From NCBI GenBank assembly GCA_014529385.2, contig CM043944.1:69054895-69118894 (forward strand): a stretch of DNA of 64,000 nucleotides. The letters run 5' to 3'. Under the pieces are notes generated by a model, which worked only from the letters and a program-made list of their open reading frames with translations, was not told the DNA's origin and did no database searches. Positions 11,861 through 22,754 of the stretch are shown here, one piece after another (within the stretch, counting starts at the first letter, position 1; each line of letters starts with the position of its first letter). Source of the DNA: Adiantum capillus-veneris (lineage: Eukaryota > Streptophyta > Polypodiopsida > Polypodiales > Pteridaceae). The position numbers were made by a program, and so were the translations under genes.

Positions 11861-13999
11861 CTACTTTCTTTGATCTTGGGCTGACCTTATTCTGATGTGA
11901 TAAGGCTTTAGACGCCATCCATTTGTCCAGGTCTTGTGCATTTTACCATCAATGTCTTGAAGTTTGTAAGAGACATTTTTGAACTTTTTGGTTACCAAGA
12001 ACGGGCCTTCCCATCGAAAAAGAAACTTTCCATCCTTACGAGTGTCGACGCGATTGTCATATCGAAGCACTAGAGATCCCTTTTTGATGTCTTTAGATGC
12101 TAGATTTTTTTTGAGCTTTTCTCTGCGCTTCTCTGCTTCTTGAGAGTAGTGGTTGATGGCTTCTTCACGATCCAATTGTAGCCTCTCTAGATCCATGATC
12201 CTTTGATGTACTTTCTCCTTTTGAGAGCCTACCTGGCTACCCAATATTCGAAGACTTGTTAACTTCACTTCAATGGGCAAAAGCGCCTCCTTTCCATAAA
12301 CCAAATGAAAGGGTGTGTACCCTAATGCGGTTTTGAAGGAGGTTCTATAGGCCCATAGAGCTCCATTCAGGTGTTTGTCCCAATCTTGGCGCCTGGCATG
12401 TACCTGTTTGGTGAGAATTTTGCAAATGATTCTATTTACCTTTTCCACCAAGCCATTGCACTGAGGGTAGTAAGGAGTAGAGTGTTGATGTTGAATATTT
12501 AGCTTCTGCATGAGTTCTCCTACCAAGTCTGCTCTAAACCCTGGTCCTCTATCAGATAGTATTTCAAGAGGGGTGCCAAACTGGCAACAGATGTGGTCAA
12601 AGATGAACTGACTCACATCCTTAACAGTAATTCTATTGGTCGGCATAGCCTCAACCCATCTAGTCATGTAGTCTACTCCCATAATGATGTACTCTTTACC
12701 TGACTAAGTGCGTGGTAGAGTCCCTATGGCATCAATTCCCCACTTCTCAAAGGGCCCATATACCTTTATTGGGTTCTGGGGTTCAGCTATGAGCCGTCGT
12801 GGTCCTGCTTTCTGACATTCATCACATGTTTGACACCAGTATTTGACATCACGATGAAGACTTGGACAAGTAAGCCCAGCTTGTAGAACATTTCTACTAG
12901 TGATGCCATGTGCAAAGTGTCCTCCGCACACATCATCGTGACAAGATTTTAAAATATCTTCAATTTCACTCTTCAAAGGCACTCTCGTAAGCACACCATC
13001 CTTACCAAGACAATACAAATTATCCTTTACTGTGCGATACCTGGTAGCCTTCCTAGCTAACCATCGCCTTTCCCCTGCATTCAAGTGTTTAGGAGCCTCT
13101 CCTTGCTCCAAAAGGTGCATGATATCTTCTACGTCCTCCTTGCCTTGTTGAAGTGGAAGTTTGATGGCCACTTCTCCCACTATTGACTCATTTAACTTCG
13201 ATGATGCTAGGTGGTCTGCATCCTTGTTCTGGTCTCTTGGCACATGATGTACTTGTGCCTCCCTAAATCTCCTCATAAGAGCTTTGGCTTCTCTCATTTT
13301 AGTAGAGAGACTGGAATTTTTGCAAGCCCATGTACCTTGCATTTGCCTTACCAAAAGCATGGAGGCACCAAAAGCATTTAATCTCTCAATTGAATTATCC
13401 GGGCACCAAAAAAGGCCATGAATTAGAGCTTGATATTCTGCTTCATTGTTGGAGTGGACATCTTCTAGAGTGATCCCTTCACCATGGATCCTCTCTCCCA
13501 ATGGAGATAAGACCACGATGCCTGCAGCTGCCTTATCCTTGGTTCTCTTGTATGCTCCATCAAAGTAGAGGCTATAAGCATTGACCAGAGCCTCTAGAGT
13601 TGGAGGTGGTGGAAGTTCCTTTCTCTTCAAATGGAAAACTTTTTCATAGCACTTGTTTGTTAAAATGTCGGCTAGGCATGCTCGAGTTGTTCTTTCAACT
13701 TGTATTGTACAATCAAACTCTTGAAGTCGCACCACCCACTTTGCTGTTTTGTCAGACATTTCCATATGTTGTAGTGCATAGGGAAACATATCCTCCACAG
13801 TGATAATTACAAACCTCTTTGGCAGTAAGTATGGCCGAAATTTGGTTACCGCAAACATGAGGGCTAACACTAGCTGTTCCATTAGGGTGTAGGCCTTCTC
13901 TGTGTTTTCCATGAGGCGGCTAGCAAAATACACAGGCCTCATAAAGGATGTTTTTAGATCTTTTTGTAGGAGGGCAGCACCAATGGCCTCTTCTCCCAC
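11861..13999 (-). pseudogene. gypsy pol: RNase H, second RNase H, zinc finger, integrase
   Basis: One frame from 13999 down to 11861 with a single in-frame TAG near 12704 (between TLPRT and SGKEYI). In order: RT-linked RNase H (AIGAALLQK, YFASRLMENTEKAYT), a second RNase H-like domain (SLYFDGAYKRTKDKAAAG, SNNEAEYQALIHGL), the H2C2 finger (GGHFAHGITSRNVL ... WCQTCDECQ), and integrase with GIDAIG, LSDRGPGF and CNGLVEKVN carrying the three acidic catalytic residues. A C-terminal basic domain with FRWEGPFLVTKKF follows. The upstream RT frame is joined by a frameshift near 14000-14130. Integrase looks intact apart from the stop. Confidence 0.9.
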
Positions 14000-14126
14000 A
14001 CTAGGGTTTACAAAGAATGTTTGTTCCCAACAAGGTTGGAGGATTACAGGAGTGACCCTAACATTTTTTTTATCTCTCTAAAATGCCCATCACTTTCTTC
14101 ACTCCAAACAAGCGTCTCTTGACGAG

Positions 14127-15299
14127 TCAGCTGTTGTAGAGGAAATATACTTGGGAGAGTAAGTGTATGAATCTACTCAAATATCTTAGCTTTTGCAAGA
14201 AAGAGATTAATTGCTTGATGGAAGCTGGGGAAGGTATATTTAGCAATGTTTCTATCTTTTTAGGATCTACCTCGATTCCATCAATGGACACTACATGCCC
14301 CAATAGTGTAACCTTGCTTTCCCCAATGTGACATTTGTCCTTGTTTAGTTGTCCACCCAGCTTAGCTAAACGAGTAAATCCTTCATCAATCTTGCCGAGA
14401 TGCATACTTTTGGAGCTGTAAATACAAAAGTCATCTATGAAAACCCTTATGGACTTACCAAAGTAAGGTTGGAAGACCATATTCATGAATCGTTGAAAGG
14501 TGGCTGGAGCGTTGGTGAGACCAAAAGGCATGACTCGAAATGCAAAACAGCCCCATGGTGTGACGAAAGTAGTCTTTTTCTGGTCCTCCTCTGCAATGCG
14601 TATTTGAAAGTAGTCGGAGTAGCCATCACACACTGTGTATCGCTCATGGCCCGCTACTTCATTTAGAATCTCATCTTGAAATGGGAGAGGGAAGTGGTCC
14701 CTTTTTGTTGCAGCATTTAGTGGCTTGTAATCCACGCACACTCGCCATTTACCATTCTTCTTTGGCCTCACCACTAGTGGGGAGCCCCATTCTGAATCTT
14801 CTACTGGGTATATGAATCCTGCTTCTAAGAGTCTCTTCACCTCGGACAATAGTGCATTTTGTTGCACAACTCCTAATCTTGTTAGTTTTTGTACTACTAG
14901 CTTGCTCCCTTCTTTTAGATGGATATAATGCTTCACTGTAGTGACACCTGTAATGTGAGTGTAATCAGAAATAAACAATGATGCATGCTTCTTGAGAACA
15001 TTTACATAACCCTCCCTTTCTTCTTCCTTTATATCCTTGGATAACATCTTCTCTAGGCTGGCATCCCACACATTCTCCATTTGGATCCTTGGGTTGTCTT
15101 CTGATGAGGTAGTTTCCTTTATGGTGACGCCCATGACTTCGAGAGTGCTATCACTCTCTTCACTTGAACTCTCTTCCTCGTCCATGGATGAGGAGCATCC
15201 ACTTGAGCTCCACTCATCAGCTGACGTCTCTAGTTCAAGGTTCTCTTGTCGCCCATTCTTCAAGTTATAAACCACCTTCCGACTATGGCCACCCAGCAA
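14127..15299 (-). pseudogene. gypsy reverse transcriptase
   Basis: Reverse transcriptase domain of the Tat-like element. Conserved blocks: SEWGSPLVVRPKKNGKWR, VCVDYKPLN, YTVCDGYSDYFQI (first catalytic Asp), FRVMPFGLTNAPATFQ and VFIDDFCIY (catalytic Asp pair). An acidic, serine-rich segment (about residues 20-75 of the open frame) links it to protease. The frame is open over 390 codons, overlaps the end of the protease frame and is lost by frameshift before RNase H. Confidence 0.92.
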
Positions 15300-15709
15300 G
15301 GCCTCAACTCCAAGTCTCTTGTTGCCCGATCTTGCCTAGCTCCTATACCCATTAGCCAAGGTCGTCCTAAAATAAGGGGGCATCCTTCTCCCTTCACTGG
15401 CATCACATAAGCATCAACCTCTGTAGTGATTCCAAAAACAGAAACTCTCAAAGCTTTCACTACACCCACACAAGTGATAGAGACATTATTGGCCATTTCT
15501 TCCCTAAAGTTTGATGATTCTATTACCTCTAAACCCAATTGATGCATTAGCTTTTCTGTCATGACACAAACCTCTGCTCCACTGTCAATGTAAGTTTTTG
15601 GAATCCGTTGTCTCTTGATTTGAGCCTCCACCAAAGGCACTATATCCTTGAGACCATAGGCTTTGATTACACTTACTAGCTTACTTCGCTTTGCCCTCGT
15701 GCTCAACAT
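15260..15709 (-). CDS. gypsy aspartic protease
   Basis: Retropepsin-type protease that would cleave the element's polyprotein. The active-site motif is YIDSGAEVCVM (Asp-Ser-Gly variant of DTG/DSG), followed by the flap region and LILGRPWLMG, the second conserved block. The open frame has 149 codons and overlaps the start of the RT frame (15299) in another register, so expression would need frameshifting, or an indel has separated them. Confidence 0.85.
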   Translation of the reverse strand: MLSTRAKRSKLVSVIKAYGLKDIVPLVEAQIKRQRIPKTYIDSGAEVCVMTEKLMHQLGLEVIESSNFREEMANNVSITCVGVVKALRVSVFGITTEVDAYVMPVKGEGCPLILGRPWLMGIGARQDRATRDLELRPCWVAIVGRWFIT

Positions 15710-15724
15710 TTTTGACCACTATCG

Positions 15725-16072
15725 TCACAGCTTTGGGTAGATATGAAGTAGTTGTGGCCAAGTAATCTTTGGTCCTTGAGAACTCACATCAGCTGTCAAG
15801 TCATAAGGTTTTGTTCGAGATCCCATAGGGAAATCAGAGATGTCATTTTGAGACCTAGTACGGGTCTTTCTCTTCTTGGCTTCATCTTTAGTTGCCCGAG
15901 ATGTACTTGCTTCATTGCTTGCATCCTTGATTGTTTCTTTACTTACTTCATCTTGGACACGCACACGTTTGATAGGCATTGTAGCCACTTCATCTATCTT
16001 CATCTTCCCTTTAGCTATTTCTTCCTGGTTGATTCTGCCCTTCACGACCTCCTCCATCCTTATGATGCTCAC
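15725..16072 (-). pseudogene. gypsy gag-protease linker, lysine-rich
   Basis: Open frame of 115 codons between the gag zinc knuckle and protease, rich in Lys, Glu and Arg, with no domain. It is in the expected place for the linker in Tat-type polyproteins and is separated from gag by a stop near 16120. Confidence 0.55.
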
Positions 16073-16117
16073 ATTTGGTTGAGTAGCAGGGGCTTGAGCT
16101 TGAGCACGAGGTGGTTG

Positions 16118-16977
16118 CTAAATTTGAGGTTGTGGTTGCTCTTGTGCTTGAGCTCTAGCACGGGGAGGACTTACTTGTTGTCGAGGACCTCTGACAGGGT
16201 AGTCATATCTTCTGGGATGAGGGCAACTATACATGTCGTGGACATTTTCCCCACAATTGTAACACAAAATTTCCCTTTCTTGACTTCGCATTGGTGGCCA
16301 ATTCCCACCATTCCCCTCAATAGGCCTTCTTGCACCCTGCACAAGATTTACTCTCAAACCCTCTAGCTGGTTTGTGAGATTGTTTATTTGTTGGAGCATA
16401 TCTTCTTGTTGACCTCTATTGAGGTCTGGTGCATTAGGCACATTTGGAGGTACGTGAGAAGCTTCCATAGTTGTGATATTGCCTCCCAAAGCTAGCTGGC
16501 CAGCTTGGGCTTGATAGAGAATCTTTCGATTCTTTTCCCTAGCAATCCTTAAGGCATCTTCAAAAGTATTGGAAATTTTCTCTTTACCTTCTCCCTTAGC
16601 AAGGGGTACAAACCTGAGATAAATCGATCCTTTTGGAGGCAATTGGGAGCTCGCTCACCAGGGTTTAGTGAGTCTGACCATTGCCCCCAAATTTTCAAAA
16701 AACCTTCCTCATAGGTTGCATAACCATGAGGGTCAACTTGATGAAGGGCCAGAAGCCGTTGCCATAGTTCTTCTGCCGAATTGGCTCATTGAAATCTTCG
16801 TAGGAAAGCCGCCTTCAATCCCTCCCATTCAACTCTTTGGGTTGGATCTAGAGCCTGGAACCATACCCTAGCTTCTTCTTTGAGCACCAAAGGAAAAGCT
16901 CTCAATTTCCATGCTTCGTCATCCCTCCCAGAGACAAGAAAAGCCATCTCCAAGTTATTCCTCTTAATACAACACAA
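16118..16977 (-). pseudogene. gypsy gag (capsid and zinc knuckle)
   Basis: Capsid region (Retrotrans_gag type): KLRAFPLVLKEEARVWFQAL, then WEGLKAAFLRRFQ, a stop, and continuation ANSAEELWQRLLALHQVD and KIWGQWSDSLNPGERAPN in a nearby frame. The nucleocapsid part (16642-16118) has a perfect CX2CX4HX4C knuckle, CYNCGENVHDMYSC, and a tail of RARAQAQEQPQPQ. Gag forms the particle that packages the element's RNA. At least one stop and one frameshift break it. Confidence 0.88.
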
Positions 16978-17932
16978 AGATGAAAACGTCTAGGCCCAAA
17001 TCATATCTTATTAAGGGTAGAATGAATGGATTGATAGATGCATTAATCTCAGCTAGACGACGAGGGCCTAGTAAGTTCCTTAGGATGTTTTGGAACCTAA
17101 GCTTTGTGCTAGCTATTATATGCACAGTTTGTCTAGCAAGAGGTTGGATAGGTCCATATAAATCCCTATGATTCATGGAGTGTGCTTAAAGCAAGATGAA
17201 GATGTGAACATCAAAAGATACATTATAATCCAAAATAAGAAATATTATAGGGTCAGGGGACAACAATATCTCTCTCAACCTCTCAGCTTCAAAATAGAAG
17301 ACCAATCTTTGTTGGAAAAAAATCTTTCTATCAATGTGCACATTCATCCTAATATTCTGAGCTGATTAAAAGTTGTAGAAAATGGGATTATTCATTTGTG
17401 CATTAACTACAAACTTCCATGAAACACTTCATTGAAGTTCAGCTCTCTTGGATCCCACCATTTGAGAGATGTGAAGAATTTGCTCACCAGTGATTAGTCT
17501 AGCTTTGGTGTGACCATTTTCAGCTTTGTAGAGTTCATAGGGTTCAATGGCTACCTTCTCAACCACCTTCAGCCTTCTTGCTAGTAGTAGTTGGAGTGCA
17601 TCACCATATGTAGCCTCTTGCCAATACCGCACACCATTGATGTGTAGCTCCCCCTCCAAAAACTTGTTAATACCCGAGGCTGAGAGTGCTTTCACCACTT
17701 AGTGTCGAGGCTTCAAAGGAAGTGTCTTCACACTAGCCACGAAGCACTCAACACAATGCTTTGACCTAGGGACTTGATGACTACAAGATTTTCCTTGAAG
17801 CAAAGAAGGGTGTATGTAGTTAACTCTCTTTACCCTCATACGTGCCGTTTGTCGATAAAGATGCTTCTTCTCTCGAGCTTCTTGGGAAGACCATAGTGGA
17901 AGTCTTGGAGAAGTTGATGGACCTTCCTTCAT
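16978..17932 (-). pseudogene. gypsy gag N-terminal region, degraded
   Basis: From MKEGPSTSPRLPLW (17932) a frame runs through one stop (after LPLKPRH) to 17429, with SGINKFLEGELHINGVRYW and EQILHISQMVGSKRAELQ. A different frame covers 17176-16964. No named domain is evident, but the position between leader and capsid makes it the gag N-terminus or an extra leader ORF. Confidence 0.5.
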
Positions 17933-17982
17933 AGGATTGGCAGAGCGCTGCTTGAGAACTCCTCAGTGGGGGCACCAATTTA

Positions 17983-18100
17983 TGACAAAGGAAATTTGGA
18001 ATGGCGGCCTAAACACCAAAACAAACTCCATTGCGCCACAAGGGAAATAAGATGAGGCCACCACCTAGTCTTGGAAGCGTGGACTAGGACCGCTACGCAA

Positions 18101-18172
<72 letters not shown>

Positions 18173-19483
18173 ATCACTATGAATGAAGCATTAAACTCAA
18201 TGTGTGTACAAGGAATGGATAACTTCAAGCACTCCCAACACAAATAGCATGTAGATTACTAAACAACAACTCAAGATTTAGCCAAAATCACATCAAGCAC
18301 TCTCACACACACATAGAAGATCTCTCTAAATTAACATAAGTAAGACGAGGGGAGGTTACTAGCACAAAACAATTTGCACTCTAGAATGTGCAAATAATAG
18401 AGTGAATGAATGAGCTTTATGGGCTCATGATGAGTGATACAAAGACTCAATGAGGCTAAGGGAGGCTTAAAATTAAAAAGGGGAGGGGGGGGGGGGGGGG
18501 GCTCTTTATATAGGCAAGAGAGTGATTAGGAGTGAGGTTAAGATCCAAGTGCGATTTGAACAAATGAAGCTTGATTAGGGACATTCCACCAATGAAGAAG
18601 CTCCTTCCAAGTGATTTGTTGACCTATTTGCAACTAATTGGCTCCATCATCACTTGTGTTGTCTTCACTCCTTCCTCCATAGCTTGAGTCCAAGAGCTTC
18701 CTTATTTTAAAATGTAAAGAATCTACATAAAATCAAGGCATATCTAGTAATAATACAAAGGGGTTGAATGAAAACTTATGAATTACAACAAGATTAAGCA
18801 TGATTTGAGAGGTGATTAGAAGAGGAATTTGTGATGGTTTTATGAGTTTGAGAGAGAGGAGGAAGGAGGGGAGGGTGAGAAGACTAATGGCTTATTTTTA
18901 GAGAAGGACTCAATGTGGAAAAGGAAGGGTGTGTGTGTAAAGGTAGAGGAAGTGGTCTCCACCACAGTTGAAAAAACTTGCGTCCGCCATTTTGGCCATA
19001 TCTCCTAGACCGTAGATGCAAAAATTATAAAAAAAATATGGTCAGAATATCCAGCTCATCATTTACAACTTTGATGAAGACAACTTTTCTTGGATCGGAG
19101 TGGACGTAGTTTTAAAAAATCCATCAAAATCATGTGTCTGTTTCCTTCCTTCACCAAGTCTTCCACCTGGGTCCCATCTGTTTGAATCCTCATATGGCTC
19201 CAAAGACATGATGATATAATCCACTCATGACCCTTGAATCATGGGTGCATGGCTCCACAAACACATCATATCTTTTCTTTTCACATTTACCTATTTTCCT
19301 TTCCCTTTACTGCTAGGTTCTACCTTTCACCTCCTGTGAACTAGTCAAGGAAAAATTCCCATCAAGTCATTTTTTGAATTTTTCCAAGAGGTTGTTCTCA
19401 CTCTTTCTTTTATTGTAAATCTCTAGAAGCAGGGAAAACCAACAAAATATAGTAACCAAAAAATTTGTGATAGGCTCGGATCA
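17983..19483 (-). repeat. 5' LTR of the Tat-like element
   Basis: Begins TGACAAAGGAAATTTGG and ends GGCTCGGATCA on the plus strand. It differs from the left LTR at scattered bases, in microsatellite length and in a longer G-run (18487-18500). A TATA-like CTCTTTATATAGG at about 18502-18513 is the same motif seen in the other LTR. Confidence 0.92.
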
Positions 19484-20614
19484 CCAGGAGGGCAACTTTC
19501 ATAAAATATATACTACAGCCTTGGGCAAAATGTATGTGGGCCATGGTGAGAGCCTCTGTCTGCTTTTTTCATGGCTGCTGGAATTAGACTCATTGGGATA
19601 AAATGTCTATTGTTGCATCGATTAAAAAACGGTATTACATTTCAAATATGCTGGTTGTGTCTTGGAAGCAGGTGTTTACTATGTGGATCTGGCAAGGTAG
19701 AATGAGATATACGGGTTGTTCTTTGTCTGTTGAAAATTTCTTTTGGAGTTATGTATTTAAAGTGGTGCCTGCTAAAGCTTTAGGAAAAAGTGCCCTTTCC
19801 CTTTTCATGCAAGGGCATCTGCTCTATTGGTCAAGTTGTGGACTTTGATTCTCGCTTTAAAACTTTTTTGACATCTAGAAGACATTTTAGACTGCAATAT
19901 GGCTTCAGAATACCTTGGAATATGTTGTGTGCCTCTGTTAATCATCTGCAAGTTCCTATTAACGTTGAAGATCAATACAGATTCAGAGATTGGGCCTTTC
20001 CTGCTTCTCAAAAGAACTGTTGGACTACTCAAACCAATGACTTCTACAGAGCTTTGCTTCCCTAGGGACATTACAGGACAGATGTAGTAAAATATGGAAT
20101 ATGAACAATGACAAGGATTGGTGGTCTCAACTGTTTGTAAGAATTTGAAATTGTAAAGTGATTTTCAAACTTAAATTATTCTGGTGGAGATGTATACTGG
20201 GGGGCTTCCCACTACTGAAGTCATGCTTAAAAAACAAATTCGTGATGCTAAATGTCAAATATGTGGAAAATTAGAAACTATTACACATGTATTTTGGTCC
20301 TGTGCTGTGGTAGCTAAATGGTGGCAGTGGGAAAAATTCTGGTGACAATCAACTTGAGGTGTCAAAATTTCTATGTTTATGTGTACATTTGCTTTGCTTT
20401 CCTCTGATGATGATGCCATGTCTTCTTTTTGTGGTCTTTGAGTGTATGGTTTTTGTGGCTTATCTGGGATATGAGGAACAAGTCTATGTATGAAAAATTT
20501 GGCATGTTTGCTAGATCCTTTTCTCTAGAACTCATTAAAACACGGATGATGGAATATCCAGTGTCAATCAACAAAGATGATCTGAGAAGGAGATGTATAT
20601 GGATTCTATAACAG
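19484..20614 (+). pseudogene. LINE ORF2 C-terminal region with zinc-binding domain
   Basis: Continues the LINE frame cut at 10268. Recognisable stretches are KMSIVASIKKRYYISNMLVV and VFTMWIWQ, then KLKLFWWRCILGG and, after a frameshift at about 20205, the zinc-binding reverse-transcriptase-associated pattern CQICGKLETITHVFWSC (CX2C...HX4C). The usual C-terminal WFLWLIWDMRNKSMYEKF follows, ending at the TAA near 20609. Several stops lie between. The end of the LINE is within 30 bp. Confidence 0.8.
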
Positions 20615-20959
20615 CTGTGAATATGTAACATCAATTTTCACTAAAAAGAGAAAGAGAGAAATAGAGAGAGACAAAGAGAGAGAGAGAGAGGGGGGCGACA
20701 ATTTTACTCCACAAATCAAAGCCTTGCTTTTGTATCTTATTAAATTCATCAATCCAACCTCCCCTCAAGTCCACAAGTTGTGGACCCAAAACTCTTTCCA
20801 TAGTGACTTCCCCTTCCCCTCGTCATCTTCTTGGTTTACTTTGGCGTTTGATTTTTGTGCCATTTGTCTTCTTGGGAGGATAAGGGTTTAGAGACTACTC
20901 TCCCCCTCTTTTTCGTTGCTTGGAGACTTTTTTTGGCTTTGATACATCAACATTAATGG

Positions 20960-21830
20960 TTTCCTTGTAGACATCTCCGATGTCATTTGATTAGTGGGTA
21001 TACTAAGGGTTTTGTAGGCGGACAAAGGTCTAACTATAGATGCATGAACATGGTGTCAAGAAGTGTGTATTGTGTCTAGAAAGCATTGGGTCTTTGACTA
21101 TGAGACTTTGCAACAAATTCAAGTGAGTCTTGGATGTTTTGAAGCAAAATACACACTTAAAATGAAAAAAAATCCATTCATAAAATCTTCACTCTAGAAA
21201 AGAACCAAGATCAACCCAAAACTCTTGTGTGTGTAATAATTTGGTGTAAAATCACTCCCAATTGCACAAGAACAGATGCGTCTCTGCCCTATCAAAAACC
21301 CTTTCTTCGTCCTTTATTTTTTTTTTGAGGCCGTTTCATGTAATTTTTAGCAGCTCCATGGAAAAGAGGACGCACAGTTTTTAGGAGACAAAACCCTAAT
21401 TAGACCACCCACTCACTCAAATACAAGGTAGGAACACTACGAGATTGCACTAGCACACCATATAAGTAACATGTGTATCCCTTTATAGAGAGGCTCAGAG
21501 TTTTTTTCTTTACACAGCTTCTCCCTTCTTAGTAATCACACGCACAATTATCGATGTGTCGTTTTGAGTTATTTTTTGTGATATTTGGGTCATTTTTAAC
21601 ACTTTTATGGCAATTTTTAAAAATACTCATAAAAAGACCAAATTAGCTGGAAAAAATCCCTAAAATTGTGGCAAAATCCCTTTGGTATCAAATCACATTT
21701 TTCACTTTCTAAGAGCTTTAGATGCATCATTAAGGGCTATGTACAAAACCTAGATCATTCAGATTGAACTTTCTAGGCGAAATGAGTGTGCCATCCTAAT
21801 GCACTTCACATATATACATTGCTAAATAAA
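20960..21830 (+). repeat. LTR-like block upstream of gypsy B
   Basis: Matches the reverse complement of 2430-3225. It precedes the plus-strand gypsy polyprotein that starts near 22.7 kb, as expected for a 5' LTR. No matching 3' LTR was recognised after 38.64 kb, so the 3' end may be truncated or too diverged. Confidence 0.5.
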
Positions 21831-22754
21831 ATTGGGCATGATTTTTTGTGATAAATCATGCAACAATGCCATGTCCAGGGCCTCATCTTCTCGAAAAAGC
21901 ATGCACATGAATACAACAATTGCAAGCCTAACAGGTGTTACAACGGTGGAGAAGAGGGTCATTATGCACCAGATTACCCCCATCTGCCTAGAGAGAGAGA
22001 GAGGGTGTGTACTTGTTGTTTGGCATAGGTAGTGGAAAAGGGTCATTTATTGGCCAAAGAGAGAGGGATTTCAGAACACTGTGCCACCAACTCTAATAGA
22101 CAATGGTGAAGTCCCTAGGGTGAACATCATTAAAGTGGACAAGTAAGATGTGGATGTTCCAGCTAACAAAAAGGCGAGAGGTGAAAGTGAAACAAAGAAT
22201 GAGTGCGACACCAAGGATCACATAGCCTAGGAGAAAGTGTACAAAGGCAGGGTGCATTCAGAAACCAGTAAAAGAAGTAGATGTTGCAATATCAAGCATA
22301 CGGACTTTTAATTGCGACGTGGTTATCCCAAGTATGACATGGTAAGTGATGTCCATAGTCAAAAGTCTAACATTACATTTGGGCATCTATTGGCTTTGAA
22401 TCCTAAGCTAAGAAGGTAGTGGTCCACGAGTGTTAGCACAAGGCTACCAAGAGCTACATGTAATATGCATGCGGTGAAAAATATGGCCTTAAGTGTGGAA
22501 AGTCCAGCCGATGTTCTTTCTCTTGTGGATGTTATCGAGAAAAGGATGCATGTAGAAACTTATATAGGTAGTGGATGTTTGTGTCATGATGAAAGTAGCT
22601 ATGAGAGAAACAAGAGTCAAGGTGGTGGCTAAATCTAATGTGTGCATGAAGATGGTCAACCATGCTAAAGATAACTGCTTGGGCATGGCTCAAGACATGA
22701 AAGTGAAGGTGATGGGCATAGAGTGCCTAATGGACTTATTTGTGATGAAAGAAG

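Larger units (their letters stand above)
10268..19483 (-). mobile_element. Ty3/gypsy LTR retrotransposon, Tat-like, full length but decayed
   Basis: Complete element in minus orientation with two 1.5-kb LTRs (TG...CA), a candidate primer-binding site next to the right LTR (17961-17976, reads TGGTGCCCCCACTGAG on the minus strand), a purine tract next to the left LTR (GGGGGGCTA on the minus strand) and a 4-bp target duplication CCAG. Gag, aspartic protease, reverse transcriptase, RNase H, a second RNase H-like domain, H2C2 zinc finger and integrase follow in this order. The second RNase H domain between RNase H and integrase is a hallmark of the Tat clade. Stops and frameshifts interrupt gag and pol. 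It sits inside the LINE and is therefore younger than it. Confidence 0.92.
4090..20640 (+). mobile_element. L1-type LINE split by two later insertions
   Basis: One LINE can be followed in order: a GC-richer leader (about 4093-4272), ORF1 (4273-5425), the start of ORF2 (SYNVRGIN at 5521-5547), endonuclease (7866-8390), reverse transcriptase (about 9140-10267) and a C-terminal zinc-binding region (19484-20614). ORF2 is split by a giant inverted-repeat element (5548-7860) and by a complete Ty3/gypsy element (10268-19483). The reading frame resumes right after each insertion. The 3' end at about 20640 runs into a purine-rich simple repeat; no clean poly(A) tail or target duplication was found. 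All parts contain stops and frameshifts, so the copy is dead. Confidence 0.8.

Noticed and set aside
15752-16366. 204-codon plus-strand frame opposite gag-protease
   Set aside because: Shadow of the minus-strand gypsy coding sequence; no domain.
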